DNA of 64,000 nt from HKCCE3408 sp039183205 (GCA_039183205.1 JBCDBR010000015.1:1-64000); one strand, 5' to 3'. Positions 32,472 to 42,248 are shown, counted from the stretch's first letter. The notes: generated by a model from the sequence alone, not told the origin. Numbers and translations: made by a program.

Positions 32472-34886
32472 TCAGAAATCCAGGTTCTCGACGCTGAGCG
32501 CGTTGGCTTGAATGAATTCCCGCCGCGGCTCAACCACATCGCCCATCAATTTGGTGAAGATGTCATCGGCCTCTGCGAGGTCATCGATTTTCACTTGTAA
32601 AAAGGTGCGCGCCTCGGGATCGAGGGTCGTTTCCCACAGCTGGTCGGGGTTCATCTCACCAAGCCCTTTGTAGCGCATCAGCGACAGGCCCTTCTCGCCC
32701 TCATCAAGGACCGACTGAAGCAGATCGGTCGGCCCATGTATGGCCACCTCACGATCCTTGCGGTTCAAGCGTGCCGGGTCGCGGTAGACCTCCCGACCAT
32801 CTTGAGACACAGATGAGAGTTTGCGTGCCTCGCCCGAGCGCAATACCGCGCCGTCGAGGGTACGAATTTCCTCAACTCCGCGCAGAATTCGGGACAGTCG
32901 GATGCCGTGGTCTTGGGTGATCCGGCCCTGCCAGCCGCGTTCGTATTCCACCGCGACCAAATCGAGCCGCGCGGCGACCCCATCGGCCACACGTTGAAGA
33001 TCGGCATCGGCCCGGCCTGGATCGAATGCCCCGGCCAGCGCGGCTTGTTCCAAAATCGTGCGCGGGTAATGCGTGGGAAACGCATCGAGCACCCGCTTGA
33101 ACGCCCGCGCCGCTTCGACAATGCGCGACAGATCCGCGCCGGCAATCTCTTCGCCCGATTGCAGCCGCAGCACCGCACCTTCAATACCCATCTGGATCAG
33201 GTAATCCTCCAGCGCCACCTGGTCCTTGAGATAGACCTCCGACTTGCCGCGGCTGACCTTGTAGAGCGGTGGCTGCGCAATGTAGAGGTACCCGCCCTCT
33301 ATCAATTCCGGCATCTGCCGGAAAAAGAAGGTCAGCAACAGCGTGCGGATATGCGCGCCGTCGACATCGGCATCCGTCATGATGACGATCTTGTGGTAAC
33401 GCAGCTTGGTGATGTCAAACTCATCGCGTCCGATGCCAGTGCCAAGCGCAGTGATCAACGTGCCGATTTCCTGGCTGCTGAGCATCCGGTCAAACCGTGC
33501 CCGCTCGACGTTGAGGATTTTGCCGCGCAATGGCAGGACGGCTTGATTGTGCCGGGATCTACCTTGTTTGGCCGATCCGCCCGCGCTGTCGCCCTCGACC
33601 AGGAACAGCTCTGATTTTGCGGGGTCCTTTTCTTGGCAATCGGCCAGCTTGCCTGGCAGGGAGGCCACCGTCATGGCCGATTTGCGCGTCATTTCCCGGG
33701 CCTTGCGGGCGGCTTCGCGGGCCAGTGCGGCTTCGATGATCTTACCGACAATCCTGCGCGCGTCGTTGGGATGCTCTTCGAACCATTCCGATAGTTTTTC
33801 GTTCATCAGGCTTTCAACGGAGGGCCGGACTTCGGAGGAGACGAGCTTGTCTTTCGTCTGGCTGCTGAATTTGGGATCGGGCACTTTTACCGACAGCACG
33901 CAGGTCAGCCCCTCACGGGCATCGTCGCCGGTGAAATTCACCTTCTCCTTTTTCGCCAGCCCGCTGGAATTTGCATAATGGTTGAGCGTCCGCGTCAGCG
34001 CGCCGCGGAAGCCAGCCAAATGCGTGCCGCCATCGCGCTGTGGGATGTTGTTGGTGAACGGCAGCACCATTTCATTATAGCCGTCATTCCACCACATCGC
34101 GACTTCGACCGTGATGCCGTCTTTTTCGCCCTGCACAAAGATCGGCTCTTCCAGGAGTGGGGTTTTATTCCGGTCCAGGTACTTCACGAACTCCATGACG
34201 CCGCCGTCATAGTGCATCTGAGTGCGTAACGCCTCGGCCGGGCGTTCATCTTCGAGGATGATGCGCACGCCGGAGTTGAGAAATGCAAGCTCTCGAAGGC
34301 GATTTTCCAAGGTGTGAAAGCTATAATCGAGGTTCGAAAACGTAGATGTCGCGGCAAGGAACCGAACCTCGGTTCCGGTGCGCCCTTGGGCATCGCCGAC
34401 AATCTCAAGGTGTTTTGCCGTCTCTCCGTGTTCGAACCGGGCATGATGCTCCTTGCCGTCGCGCCAAACACGCAGATCGAGCCAATCGGACAAGGCATTG
34501 ACGACCGACACACCCACGCCGTGCAAACCGCCCGAGACCTTGTAGGAGTTTTGGTCAAACTTACCGCCCGCGTGCAGCTGGGTCATGATGACCTCGGCCG
34601 CGCTGACGCCCTCTTCTTCGTGGATGCCCACCGGGACCCCGCGGCCATTATCGCTGACCGAAACGCTGCTATCGGCGTGAATTTTCACCGTGACAGCGTC
34701 GGCATGGCCGGCCAGGGCCTCATCGATCCCGTTATCGACGACCTCATAGACCATATGGTGCAAACCAGAGCCGTCATCGGTATCACCGATATACATGCCC
34801 GGGCGTTTGCGAACAGCCTCTAGGCCTTTGAGAACTTTAATGGAATCGGCGCCATATTCTTCCGGCGCTTCTGCGTTGTCGGACAT
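32472..34886 (-). CDS. gyrB: DNA gyrase subunit B
   Basis: GyrB supplies the ATPase of gyrase, which introduces negative supercoils. The 804-residue protein starts MSDNAEAPEEYGADSIKVLKGLEAVRKRPGMYIGD. It has the GHKL ATP site (VVDNGIDEALAGHAD, then GLHGVGVSVVNALS), the Toprim motifs LFLVEGDSAGGSAKQGR near residue 435 and DADVDGAHIRTLLLTF near 515, and the C-terminal YKGLGEMNPDQLWETT. The frame is open further upstream to 34943, but the family start is the ATG ending at 34886. It ends the dnaA-dnaN-recF-gyrB series, separated from recF by a LysE gene. Confidence 0.98.
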   Translation of the reverse strand: MSDNAEAPEEYGADSIKVLKGLEAVRKRPGMYIGDTDDGSGLHHMVYEVVDNGIDEALAGHADAVTVKIHADSSVSVSDNGRGVPVGIHEEEGVSAAEVIMTQLHAGGKFDQNSYKVSGGLHGVGVSVVNALSDWLDLRVWRDGKEHHARFEHGETAKHLEIVGDAQGRTGTEVRFLAATSTFSNLDYSFHTLENRLRELAFLNSGVRIILEDERPAEALRTQMHYDGGVMEFVKYLDRNKTPLLEEPIFVQGEKDGITVEVAMWWNDGYNEMVLPFTNNIPQRDGGTHLAGFRGALTRTLNHYANSSGLAKKEKVNFTGDDAREGLTCVLSVKVPDPKFSSQTKDKLVSSEVRPSVESLMNEKLSEWFEEHPNDARRIVGKIIEAALAREAARKAREMTRKSAMTVASLPGKLADCQEKDPAKSELFLVEGDSAGGSAKQGRSRHNQAVLPLRGKILNVERARFDRMLSSQEIGTLITALGTGIGRDEFDITKLRYHKIVIMTDADVDGAHIRTLLLTFFFRQMPELIEGGYLYIAQPPLYKVSRGKSEVYLKDQVALEDYLIQMGIEGAVLRLQSGEEIAGADLSRIVEAARAFKRVLDAFPTHYPRTILEQAALAGAFDPGRADADLQRVADGVAARLDLVAVEYERGWQGRITQDHGIRLSRILRGVEEIRTLDGAVLRSGEARKLSSVSQDGREVYRDPARLNRKDREVAIHGPTDLLQSVLDEGEKGLSLMRYKGLGEMNPDQLWETTLDPEARTFLQVKIDDLAEADDIFTKLMGDVVEPRREFIQANALSVENLDF

Positions 34887-35052
34887 GCCCGCGGCCTTAT
34901 GCTTTTGCTGCGATTTTATAGGAGTTTCTGAGCGGAATGTCACGCCTCAGACACAATATTTGGGGGTGCAAGGGGTTGGATTCAACCAATAGCGTCCCTT
35001 GGTGCCGCCGGGTGGCGATTGGCCAGGCTGGCGTGCTGTTTCAGGGCCTCAG

Positions 35053-35679
35053 CTAGGTGTTTGTAAAGGCAATCGCGACGGCGACCAGGATCAGCAGCGC
35101 ACCGGCAATCTGATTGGTCCGCCTCAGCGCCCCGGGCGAAGCAATCAGCCGTCGCGCGCGGTCGACAAAAGCGGCAAACCCGGTATTGCCGATCAAGGGT
35201 ACGATCATCGAAATCGTGGCGATGGCGACGACATCGGGCGCGGTTATCGCGCTGAGGTCAAAGAAGCCGGGCAGCATACCCATGTAAAAAAGGATCGCCT
35301 TAGGATTGGCCAGGATCGCGGCGAGACCGGCCAGAAATCCGGCCCAAAGACCGGGGCGATTGAGCCGGCTATCGGCATCGATGGTTTTATCGGCATGCCG
35401 GATCAGCAAAAGCCCCATCAATGCAAAGACCGCGACGGCAAGCCACTTTAGCACCTGCGTGATCCACGCGTACTGGTCGACGATCCAGGCCAAGCCCAGA
35501 ACGGCGAGCACCGACCAAAGCGTGTCACCAATGGCCACACCCAGCATCAGCGGGAATGCACCGGCCATGCCATGCGCCAAGGTGCGGGCCGTCAGCGCCA
35601 ACCAGACCGGTCCCGGGGTCAAAAACAGCACGAACAAGGCACCTGAATAAAGGGCCAGTTGGGCAGGCGTGATACTCAT
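35053..35679 (-). CDS. LysE-family amino-acid exporter
   Basis: The 208-residue protein has six hydrophobic segments and the LysE/RhtB entry motif FVLFLTPGPVWLALTARTLAHG near residue 16, followed by GFLAGLAAILANPKAILFYMGMLPGFFD near 115, characteristic of the family. It probably exports an amino acid or related metabolite. It lies 12 nt downstream of recF on the same strand and is likely co-transcribed with the replication genes. Confidence 0.9.
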   Translation of the reverse strand: MSITPAQLALYSGALFVLFLTPGPVWLALTARTLAHGMAGAFPLMLGVAIGDTLWSVLAVLGLAWIVDQYAWITQVLKWLAVAVFALMGLLLIRHADKTIDADSRLNRPGLWAGFLAGLAAILANPKAILFYMGMLPGFFDLSAITAPDVVAIATISMIVPLIGNTGFAAFVDRARRLIASPGALRRTNQIAGALLILVAVAIAFTNT

Positions 35680-35691
35680 AGCCGCGCGACC

Positions 35692-36789
35692 CTACGGGCC
35701 GGGATTGACCGCCGCAAGGCGCGATTGACCATCCTGTTCGCGGACCTCAAAGCACTGCGCGCGATCGCCCAGACCGCCAAAGAGCTCGGCCCCCGTACCC
35801 GTCATCCAGGCCTGGCTGCCAAGCGCGCAGATTTCGTCGAACAAGGCGGCGCGGCGTTCGGCGTCAAGATGTGCTGCGACCTCGTCCAGCAACACAAGCG
35901 GCGCGGCGCCAAAGATCGCCTTGACCGCGCGCGCATTGGCCAGGATCAGCGATATGAGCAACGCCTTTTGTTCGCCGGTGGAACATTGCGCAGCCGGCAT
36001 GCGCTTTGCCGCGAACACCGCTTTGATATCCGTGCGGTGCGGACCGATCAGCGTGCGCCCAGCGGCGATGTCTTGTGGCCGGCTTTGCGCGAAGGCATCA
36101 ACGAATTGGGCGGGCGTCTCAAGTGGCTCCGCGACCTCGCTTATGGCAAGCTCGGCGGCGGGAAAGGCCGTGTCCGCATCGGCCTGCGCGGCGTCTATGC
36201 GGTCCAAGGCGGTTTGACGGTGTCCGACGATGGCGCCTGCGGCATCTGCCATCTGGCTTTCCAGCGCAGCATACCATGCCGGGTCCATCACACCGTCCTT
36301 CAACAGCCGGTTGCGTTCGCGCATCGCCTTTTCATAGGCAAGCGTGGCGGATGCGTGTTCAGGGAAGAAGCTCATCGTGATGCGATCAAAGAACCGCCGG
36401 CGCCCCTCAGCCCCTTCGATCCAAAGCCTGTCTTGGGCGGGCACCAGCCAAATGATCCGCAAAAGGGCAGCCAATGCGACCTGGCTCGCCGTCTTGCCGT
36501 CGATGCGCAGGCTGCGCGCGCCGCCTGGCATCCACGCGGTTTCAATGTCGTGGCCGTCCATTTCGGCCGTCAGTTTCCAGCCGACACCGGCATGCTGTCG
36601 CGCCATATCCTCTGCCGAGGCCCGGCGCAGACCGCGCCCTGGTGACAGCAAAGAGACGGCTTCGAGGATATTGGTCTTGCCCGCGCCATTTGGCCCCCAA
36701 AGCGCCACTGGTCTTGGGTCAAGCTCCAGCTCCACCCGGGCATGGGACCGGAATTGCGCCAAGCTTAGGCGGCGGAGATGCACGCTCAT
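35692..36789 (-). CDS. recF: DNA replication/repair protein RecF
   Basis: RecF is an SMC-like ATPase that loads RecA at single-strand gaps. The 365-residue protein starts with LRRLSLAQFRSHARVELEL, has the Walker A loop WGPNGAGKTNILEAVSLLSPGRGLR near residue 32, the signature CSTGEQKALLISLILANA near 265, and the Walker B LVLLDEVAAHLD near 300. It lies 43 nt after dnaN on the same strand. Confidence 0.96.
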   Translation of the reverse strand: MSVHLRRLSLAQFRSHARVELELDPRPVALWGPNGAGKTNILEAVSLLSPGRGLRRASAEDMARQHAGVGWKLTAEMDGHDIETAWMPGGARSLRIDGKTASQVALAALLRIIWLVPAQDRLWIEGAEGRRRFFDRITMSFFPEHASATLAYEKAMRERNRLLKDGVMDPAWYAALESQMADAAGAIVGHRQTALDRIDAAQADADTAFPAAELAISEVAEPLETPAQFVDAFAQSRPQDIAAGRTLIGPHRTDIKAVFAAKRMPAAQCSTGEQKALLISLILANARAVKAIFGAAPLVLLDEVAAHLDAERRAALFDEICALGSQAWMTGTGAELFGGLGDRAQCFEVREQDGQSRLAAVNPGP

Positions 36790-36832
36790 ATCAAGGGCCG
36801 CATCTGCGTCTGTGCGTTGGCCCGACCCGCGA

Positions 36833-37951
36833 TCAAACGCGCATCGGCATCACCACATAGACCGCGCTGGTATCATCGCCCTCGCGCATCAGTGTCGGGT
36901 CAGCTGCGGAATTGAACATAAAGACCGCGTTTTCGCGATCCACTTGGCTGGCAATTTCAAGCAAGTACTTGGCGTTAAACCCAATTTCGAGCTTTTCATC
37001 GCCGTAGGCGACAACCAGTTCTTCTTCGGCATTTCCGGCATCCGGGGCGTTCACGGAAAGCACCAGGCGGTCTTCGTCGAGTTGCAATTTCACCGCGCGC
37101 GACCGTTCGGAGCTGACCGTCGCAACGCGGTCAACGGCCTTGGCAAAGTCACTTGCATCGACCTCCAGCCGGCGCGTGTTTCCATCTGGAATGACGCGCG
37201 CATAATCCGGGAAAGAGCCGACAATGACCTTCGATGTCAGGGTAATGGCCGGAGTGGCGAAGCGGATCTTTGTCTCTGACACCGAGACGGCGATTTCGGT
37301 GTCGTCATCCTCCAAAAGCTTGCGCATCTCGCCCACGGTTTTGCGAGGCACGATCACACCGGGCATATCGCTGGCGCCATCAGGAAGCGCGTCGTCGATA
37401 CGGGCCAAGCGATGACCATCGGTCGCAACAGCGCGCAGCACGCGGCCATCGGCACCGTCGGCGACATGGAAATAAACGCCATTGAGGTAATAGCGTGTCT
37501 CTTCCGTCGATATTGCGAATTTTGCCTTATCGAATAGCCGCCGCAGCGCCGGCGCCTTGGCCGAAAAATTCGCGGGGTATTCGCTGGTGGCCATGACCGG
37601 GAAATCTTCGCGCGGGAGCGTTGCCAGCGAAAAATGCGACCGGCCGGCGCGAACCTCTAGGCGTCCCGCGGCCGCGTCTTCGGTCAATTCGACCAAAGCG
37701 CCGTCGGGCAATTTACGCACGATTTCGTGCAGGGTCACAGCGCCCACGGTCGTCGCACCGGCGCGTTCGACCTTTGCCGGCGCCTTGTCCACCACTTCGA
37801 TATCCAAATCTGTGGCCCGGAAAGACGCCGTGTCACCATCAGCCTCGACCAGAACATTGGCCAAAATCGGGATCGTGTTCCGACGTTCCACAACCGATTG
37901 CGCCTGGGCCACGGCCTTCAGCAGATCAGCGCGCTCAATGGAGATCTTCAT
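36833..37951 (-). CDS. dnaN: DNA polymerase III beta subunit (sliding clamp)
   Basis: The 372-residue clamp begins MKISIERADLLKAVAQAQSVVERRNTIPILANVLVEA and ends with ADPTLMREGDDTSAVYVVMPMRV, both conserved. The three-domain clamp repeats are evident in between (DSRATD-like FRATDLDIEVV near 55, YYLNGVYFH near 155). It encircles DNA and tethers the replicative polymerase. dnaA is 113 nt upstream on the same strand. Confidence 0.98.
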   Translation of the reverse strand: MKISIERADLLKAVAQAQSVVERRNTIPILANVLVEADGDTASFRATDLDIEVVDKAPAKVERAGATTVGAVTLHEIVRKLPDGALVELTEDAAAGRLEVRAGRSHFSLATLPREDFPVMATSEYPANFSAKAPALRRLFDKAKFAISTEETRYYLNGVYFHVADGADGRVLRAVATDGHRLARIDDALPDGASDMPGVIVPRKTVGEMRKLLEDDDTEIAVSVSETKIRFATPAITLTSKVIVGSFPDYARVIPDGNTRRLEVDASDFAKAVDRVATVSSERSRAVKLQLDEDRLVLSVNAPDAGNAEEELVVAYGDEKLEIGFNAKYLLEIASQVDRENAVFMFNSAADPTLMREGDDTSAVYVVMPMRV

Positions 37952-38064
37952 GTCTCTTCTCCGGCAAGGAACGGGGCGGAGAGGTTACCCGCTCCGCCCC
38001 GAAACTCAAGGGCTCGTGATGACAATGCCAGCGCGTGAGGTCGCGTCAATCGAATTCGTGGCGG

Positions 38065-39444
38065 TTATGCCTCAAGCATCCGGCGCAAAAGCTCCGCATC
38101 GTCGGCGATCTGACTATCGGTTGCCATCAACTCTTCGATCCGCCGAACGCCGTGCAAAATGGTCGTGTGGTCCCGCTTGCCAAATTTGCGGCCAATCTCC
38201 GGCAGCGACCGAGTGGTCAGCTTTTTGCACAGATACATCGCCATTTGCCGGGGCCGCGCAACGTTACGCGCGCGGCTGGGGCCGATCATGTCGGATTGGC
38301 GGATATTGTAGTGCTCACAGGTCTTTTTCATGATCTCGTCGATCGTGACCTTGCGGTCAGCGGACCGGATCAGATCGCTTAGCGCTTCTTGCGCCAATTC
38401 CATCGTCACATCCGTCCCGGTGAGGTCGGCAAAGGCGAAAACGCGGTTGAGCGCGCCCTCAAGCGTCCGCACATCGGTGGACAGTTTGTGCGCGATGAAT
38501 TCCAAAACGCCCGGCACAATCGTCAGTTTGGGCGTGCGCTGCCGTTGTTGATCGGCTTTTTGCTGAAGGATCCCCAGGCGCAGTTCGTAGTCGGTTGGAT
38601 GGATGTCAACGACCAGGCCACATTGCAAACGCGACGCGATACGGTTGTCGAGATCCTCCATATCAACCGGCGCGCGGTCGCCGGAGATAATGATCTGCTT
38701 GCCCATCTCCACCAGCGCGTTGAACGTGTGGAAGAATTCCTCTTGGGTGGAGTTCTTTCCGGCGATGAATTGAACATCATCGACCATCAGGACATCGACC
38801 GAACGGAACAACTCCTTAAACCCAATCGTATCCTGTTCACGGAGCGACCGCACAAAGCGGTACATAAACTGTTCCGCAGACAAGTAGAGCACGTCCATTT
38901 CCGGGCGGCTTTCTGTCAGCGCCCACGCAATCGCATGCATCAAGTGCGTTTTGCCCAAGCCCACACCGCCGTACAAAAACAGCGGGTTGAACGCGACTTG
39001 GTCGCCTTCCGCGACGCGACGGGCCGCGGCATGGGCAAGCTCGTTCGGCTTGCCGACAACGAAGGCATCGAAGGTGTAGGCGGGGTTGAGGGACGCGCTG
39101 CGAATGGATCTGACCTCCGATGTACGTGGTTGAGCGGAGGCGGGCACGGCATCGGCCGCCGGTTGGGACGGTTCTGTGTTGGCGTTATCCGCCTGCGCGT
39201 CCAGAGGGTTCACCTTGAATTCGATCCGGTCTACACCGACGCCAGCTGAGGTGAGGTGGCGCAAGATCAAATCACCGAAGTTTTGCGATACCCAGGAACC
39301 GATGAAGTTGGTTGGTACGAAAAACCGGGCGGTCCGATCTTCCAATGTGTCGAAGGTTATTGGCTCAATCCATGCTGCAAAATTGTTCTCGCCGATAGAC
39401 TTGCGCAATTCGCCGCGTACTTGACCCCAGGTATCGTTCGTCAT
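38065..39444 (-). CDS. dnaA: Chromosomal replication initiator DnaA
   Basis: The 459-residue protein has an N-terminal DnaB-interacting domain (WGQVRGELRKSIGENNFAAWI), a short linker, and an AAA+ domain with LFLYGGVGLGKTHLMHAIAW near residue 150 and VDVLMVDDVQFIAGKNSTQEEFFHTFNAL. The C-terminal DnaA-box-binding domain has IGPSRARNVARPRQMAMYLCKKLTTRSLPEIGRKFGKRDHTTILHGVRRIE. The ATG ending at 39444 is the family start. No cluster of DnaA boxes was seen in the flanking spacers, so the origin is not evident here. Confidence 0.98.
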   Translation of the reverse strand: MTNDTWGQVRGELRKSIGENNFAAWIEPITFDTLEDRTARFFVPTNFIGSWVSQNFGDLILRHLTSAGVGVDRIEFKVNPLDAQADNANTEPSQPAADAVPASAQPRTSEVRSIRSASLNPAYTFDAFVVGKPNELAHAAARRVAEGDQVAFNPLFLYGGVGLGKTHLMHAIAWALTESRPEMDVLYLSAEQFMYRFVRSLREQDTIGFKELFRSVDVLMVDDVQFIAGKNSTQEEFFHTFNALVEMGKQIIISGDRAPVDMEDLDNRIASRLQCGLVVDIHPTDYELRLGILQQKADQQRQRTPKLTIVPGVLEFIAHKLSTDVRTLEGALNRVFAFADLTGTDVTMELAQEALSDLIRSADRKVTIDEIMKKTCEHYNIRQSDMIGPSRARNVARPRQMAMYLCKKLTTRSLPEIGRKFGKRDHTTILHGVRRIEELMATDSQIADDAELLRRMLEA

Positions 39445-39464
39445 CTTTGTCCCGTCTTGTCTTA

Positions 39465-39914
39465 CTAAGGCTGCCGCCAAGGAAGTCCCTCAACCTTCCA
39501 ACCGGCCTTGCCACCCCGTTGCTTCTCGGCGTTCAGATCGCCCTCGAACCCGGTGGAGATATTGATGCAGTCCACATCACGTCCCTCCAAAGCGCACGCG
39601 CGCGACACTGCTTCCGCCGCCGCCATAGATCGCACGCCCGACCGACACAGGAAGAGCATTACGGAAACATCCCGTTCACCCAGCGCCTCCTGCAGGTCCT
39701 CCACGAACCGAGTATTCAGAGACATGCCCGGCCAGTCTTGCCATTCCACAAACACTGCGTCACGGCCTAAAACTGACAAATCCGGCACTCCGACGAACGT
39801 CCATTCCGCCAGTGTCCTTACGTCGACAAGCATCGAACACCTATCCTGCGCCAGCAGGTCCCACGCTTCGCTCGGATTTACCGATCTGACGCGAGGGCAT
39901 ATGTCCATGCCCAT
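39465..39914 (-). CDS. Single-domain rhodanese-like sulfurtransferase
   Basis: The 149-residue protein has VNPSEAWDLLAQDRCSMLVDVRTLAEWTFVGVPDL, then the active-site loop MLFLCRSGVRSMAAAEAV with the catalytic cysteine near residue 95. It ends with VDCINISTGFEGDLNAEKQRGGKAGWKVEGLPWRQ, where in this subgroup the C-terminus follows the substrate pocket. A G-rich ribosome-binding site precedes the ATG ending at 39914, and a second ATG (39908) is in frame. It is immediately upstream of dnaA (20 nt) and probably co-transcribed. Confidence 0.85.
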   Translation of the reverse strand: MGMDICPRVRSVNPSEAWDLLAQDRCSMLVDVRTLAEWTFVGVPDLSVLGRDAVFVEWQDWPGMSLNTRFVEDLQEALGERDVSVMLFLCRSGVRSMAAAEAVSRACALEGRDVDCINISTGFEGDLNAEKQRGGKAGWKVEGLPWRQP

Positions 39915-40101
39915 CCCAGGCTGTCCCCCCAGACAATTTGAATCGCTACGTGAAACTATCGGGACTTGCGTGATCGTCGCAACAAACATGTTTGCTTGAC
40001 ACTGAGTGCGACGCCGGATCGAATCCATGCTTAAGGATTTAGGGCTTTGATCGACTTGTCGGAATTGGAAAAACAGCTCCGACACAAATTTCCTGAGATT
40101 C

Positions 40102-40139
40102 GTTTCGCGGGCTGGGTTGTTGCCCAGCCGCAACGAAAC
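40102..40139 (-). terminator. Terminator hairpin of rpsT
   Basis: GGCTGGG and CCCAGCC form a 7-bp inner stem around a 6-nt loop, flanked by GTTTCG and CGAAAC that pair as an outer stem. It lies directly after the rpsT stop (minus strand). It ends without a long T tract, but the strong two-part stem suits termination. Confidence 0.7.
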
Positions 40140-40142
40140 CGA

Positions 40143-40409
40143 TCAGCGGGAAAGTGCTTTCACCCGGTTCGACAGGCGCGACATCTTCCGCGCTGCGGTG
40201 TTCTTATGCAACACACCTTTGGTCACGCCGCGCATCAATTCAGGCTGTGCAGCCTTAAGTGCTTCGGCCGCGGCGGCGTGATCGCCAGAGGCGATCGCCT
40301 CTTCGACTTGGCGCAAATAGGTTCGGATGCGGGAGCGCCGCGCTTTGTTCACGGCATAGCGGCGTTCATTCTGACGCGCGCGTTTTTTGGACTGGGGCGA
40401 ATTGGCCAT
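40143..40409 (-). CDS. rpsT: 30S ribosomal protein S20
   Basis: The 88-residue, strongly basic protein starts MANSPQSKKRARQNERRYAVNKARRSRIRT and contains GVLHKNTAARKMSRLSNRVKAL, the S20 family hallmarks. It binds 16S rRNA early in 30S assembly. The position between an enoyl-CoA hydratase gene and the rhodanese-dnaA unit places it upstream of dnaA, an order I recall from related alphaproteobacteria. Confidence 0.97.
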   Translation of the reverse strand: MANSPQSKKRARQNERRYAVNKARRSRIRTYLRQVEEAIASGDHAAAAEALKAAQPELMRGVTKGVLHKNTAARKMSRLSNRVKALSR

Positions 40410-40550
40410 GGTGTCTCCGTCTGCTTTCAAAATTCAAACGCGCGCGAGATCGCGACCAGCTTGGGTTTGCTACCAAGTCCATCCGGCCAAGCGGGCCTCA
40501 CACGCATGTATCGGCGTGCGTCTAAGCCAGTCCTGGGCGTCGTGCAAGCC

Positions 40551-41327
40551 CTACCTGTCGCGAAATTGCGGCTCCCGCTTTTCCAAAAACGCCGCCATGC
40601 CTTCGGACTGATCTTCGGTCGCAAATAACGCATGGAAAAGCCGTCGCTCAAACAAAAGCCCCTCGCGGAGGGGCGTTTCTTGGGCCCGGTTCACGGCCTC
40701 TTTGATCGCAATGACGGTCAGCACCGATTTCTCGGCGATCTTTTCGGCAGCGGCGCGGGCTTCCTCCATCAGCTTCTTGGCCGGCACGACACGGCTGACC
40801 AAGCCCGCGCGTTCGGCCTCTTCTGCGGTCATGAACCGGCCGGTGAGATGCATATCCATCGATTTGGATTTGCCGACAGAGCGTGTGAGCCGTTGCGTAC
40901 CGCCAAGGCCGGCGACAACGCCCAAATTCACCTCAGGCTGACCGAATTTTGCGCTATCGGCGGCGATGATAAAGTCGCACATCATGGCAAGTTCGCAGCC
41001 CCCGCCAAGCGCATAGCCCGACACCGCCGCAATCACCGGTTTGCGAACGCGCAACAGCGCGTCGGCCTCAGGTCCAAAAAGATCGCTGCCGAATACTTCG
41101 ACGAAGCTCTTTTCGGCCATCTCCTTTACATCAGCACCGGCGGCAAAGGCCTTTTCCGACCCGGTGATGATGATCACGCGCACCTTTTCATTTTCATCGG
41201 CAGCCTGCATCGCGCGCACCAATTCGCCCAAAAGCTGGGCGTTGATGGCGTTCAGAGCGTCAGGGCGATTGAGTTTGATCGTGGCGACGTGATCGTCGAT
41301 ATCAACGATCAAAGTTTCGTAAGCCAT
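40551..41327 (-). CDS. Enoyl-CoA hydratase/isomerase (crotonase family)
   Basis: The 258-residue protein has the crotonase oxyanion-hole segments AFAAGADVKEMAE near residue 62 and AVSGYALGGGCELAMMCDFIIAADSAKFGQPEVNLGVVAGLGGTQRL near 98, including the two catalytic glutamates of enoyl-CoA hydratases. The short-chain hydratase of fatty-acid beta-oxidation is the most likely role. mutM lies 69 nt upstream on the same strand. Confidence 0.92.
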   Translation of the reverse strand: MAYETLIVDIDDHVATIKLNRPDALNAINAQLLGELVRAMQAADENEKVRVIIITGSEKAFAAGADVKEMAEKSFVEVFGSDLFGPEADALLRVRKPVIAAVSGYALGGGCELAMMCDFIIAADSAKFGQPEVNLGVVAGLGGTQRLTRSVGKSKSMDMHLTGRFMTAEEAERAGLVSRVVPAKKLMEEARAAAEKIAEKSVLTVIAIKEAVNRAQETPLREGLLFERRLFHALFATEDQSEGMAAFLEKREPQFRDR

Positions 41328-41396
41328 TAGCGGTCCGGTCCCTCGGATTGCGGCTCTCCAGCGATGATGCTTAGCAGGCTGGCGGGCGTGTTCAAG

Positions 41397-42248
41397 CTAT
41401 CTTTGGCATTGCGGACAATAGAAGCTGGATCGGCCAGATTGCACGATCCGCTTAATTTTGCCCGCGCACGCGATCGTCGGGCAAGGGGCATCTGCGCGAT
41501 CGTAGACACGAAAGGCATGCTGGAAATATCCCAGCTCTCCGGTAGCCTGCCGGTGGTCGCGCAATGACGACCCGCCAGCAGCGATCGCTTCCTCAAGGAC
41601 ATCTTTTATGGCGGGCACAAGTCGGGCAATCCGCGCCGGCGCGACACGACCGGCATGACGTTTTGGTGAAATCTGTGCCCTATAAAGGGCTTCGGAGACA
41701 TAGATATTCCCCAAACCTGCAATCACCCTTTGATCGAGCAGGGCCGCTTTGATCGGCGTCCGTTTGCCGGACAAGGCCCGGACCAGATAGTGGGTAGAAA
41801 AGCTGTTGCCCAACGGCTCGGGGCCGAGATTGCACAGCCATTTATGCGCCTGGAGATCAGAGGTTGGTGTCAAATCCATTGCTCCGAACCTGCGGGCATC
41901 GTTGAATGTGACCCGCGCGCCGGAGGACATATCGAACACGACATGATCGTGTTTTTCCAACGCGGGATGGTCATGATGGAAGGAGCCGGTCAGATCGCCC
42001 GAGATCAGCACGCGGCCGGACATGCCCAAATGCCAAATCAGGGTTTCACCGGTGGACAATTCAGCCAAAAGGTATTTCGAGCGACGCCGCAAAGCCAGCA
42101 CGGCTGCGCCTGTCACGCGGGCTTTCAAGCGTACCGGTAGCGGCCAGCGCAGATCCGGGCGGCGCACGTCCGCCGCTGTGATTTCGAAGCCTTCCATTGC
42201 CGGCACAAGACCCCGGCGCACGGTTTCGACTTCGGGTAATTCGGGCAT
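41397..42248 (-). CDS. mutM: Formamidopyrimidine-DNA glycosylase
   Basis: MutM removes oxidised purines such as 8-oxoguanine. The protein must begin with proline after loss of the initiator, so I chose the ATG ending at 42248 (MPELPEVETVRRGL) rather than the TTG three bases upstream. Other marks are the lysine in RRRSKYLLAEL near residue 58, QRVIAGLGNIYVSEALYRAQISP near 165, and the C-terminal zinc finger with four cysteines ending SGRSSFYCPQCQR. The first zinc-binding pair is C-x4-C. It is 283 residues long and divergent from ubiE. Confidence 0.96.
   Translation of the reverse strand: MPELPEVETVRRGLVPAMEGFEITAADVRRPDLRWPLPVRLKARVTGAAVLALRRRSKYLLAELSTGETLIWHLGMSGRVLISGDLTGSFHHDHPALEKHDHVVFDMSSGARVTFNDARRFGAMDLTPTSDLQAHKWLCNLGPEPLGNSFSTHYLVRALSGKRTPIKAALLDQRVIAGLGNIYVSEALYRAQISPKRHAGRVAPARIARLVPAIKDVLEEAIAAGGSSLRDHRQATGELGYFQHAFRVYDRADAPCPTIACAGKIKRIVQSGRSSFYCPQCQR

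Noticed and set aside
35659..36645. Plus-strand open frame of 328 codons opposite recF
   Set aside because: It is antisense to RecF, which has all ATPase motifs. The frame lacks any family signature.
39915..40142. Possible replication origin upstream of dnaA
   Set aside because: No cluster of TTATCCACA-like boxes or AT-rich unwinding segment was seen in this spacer or between dnaA and dnaN. A GC-skew plot would be needed to place oriC.
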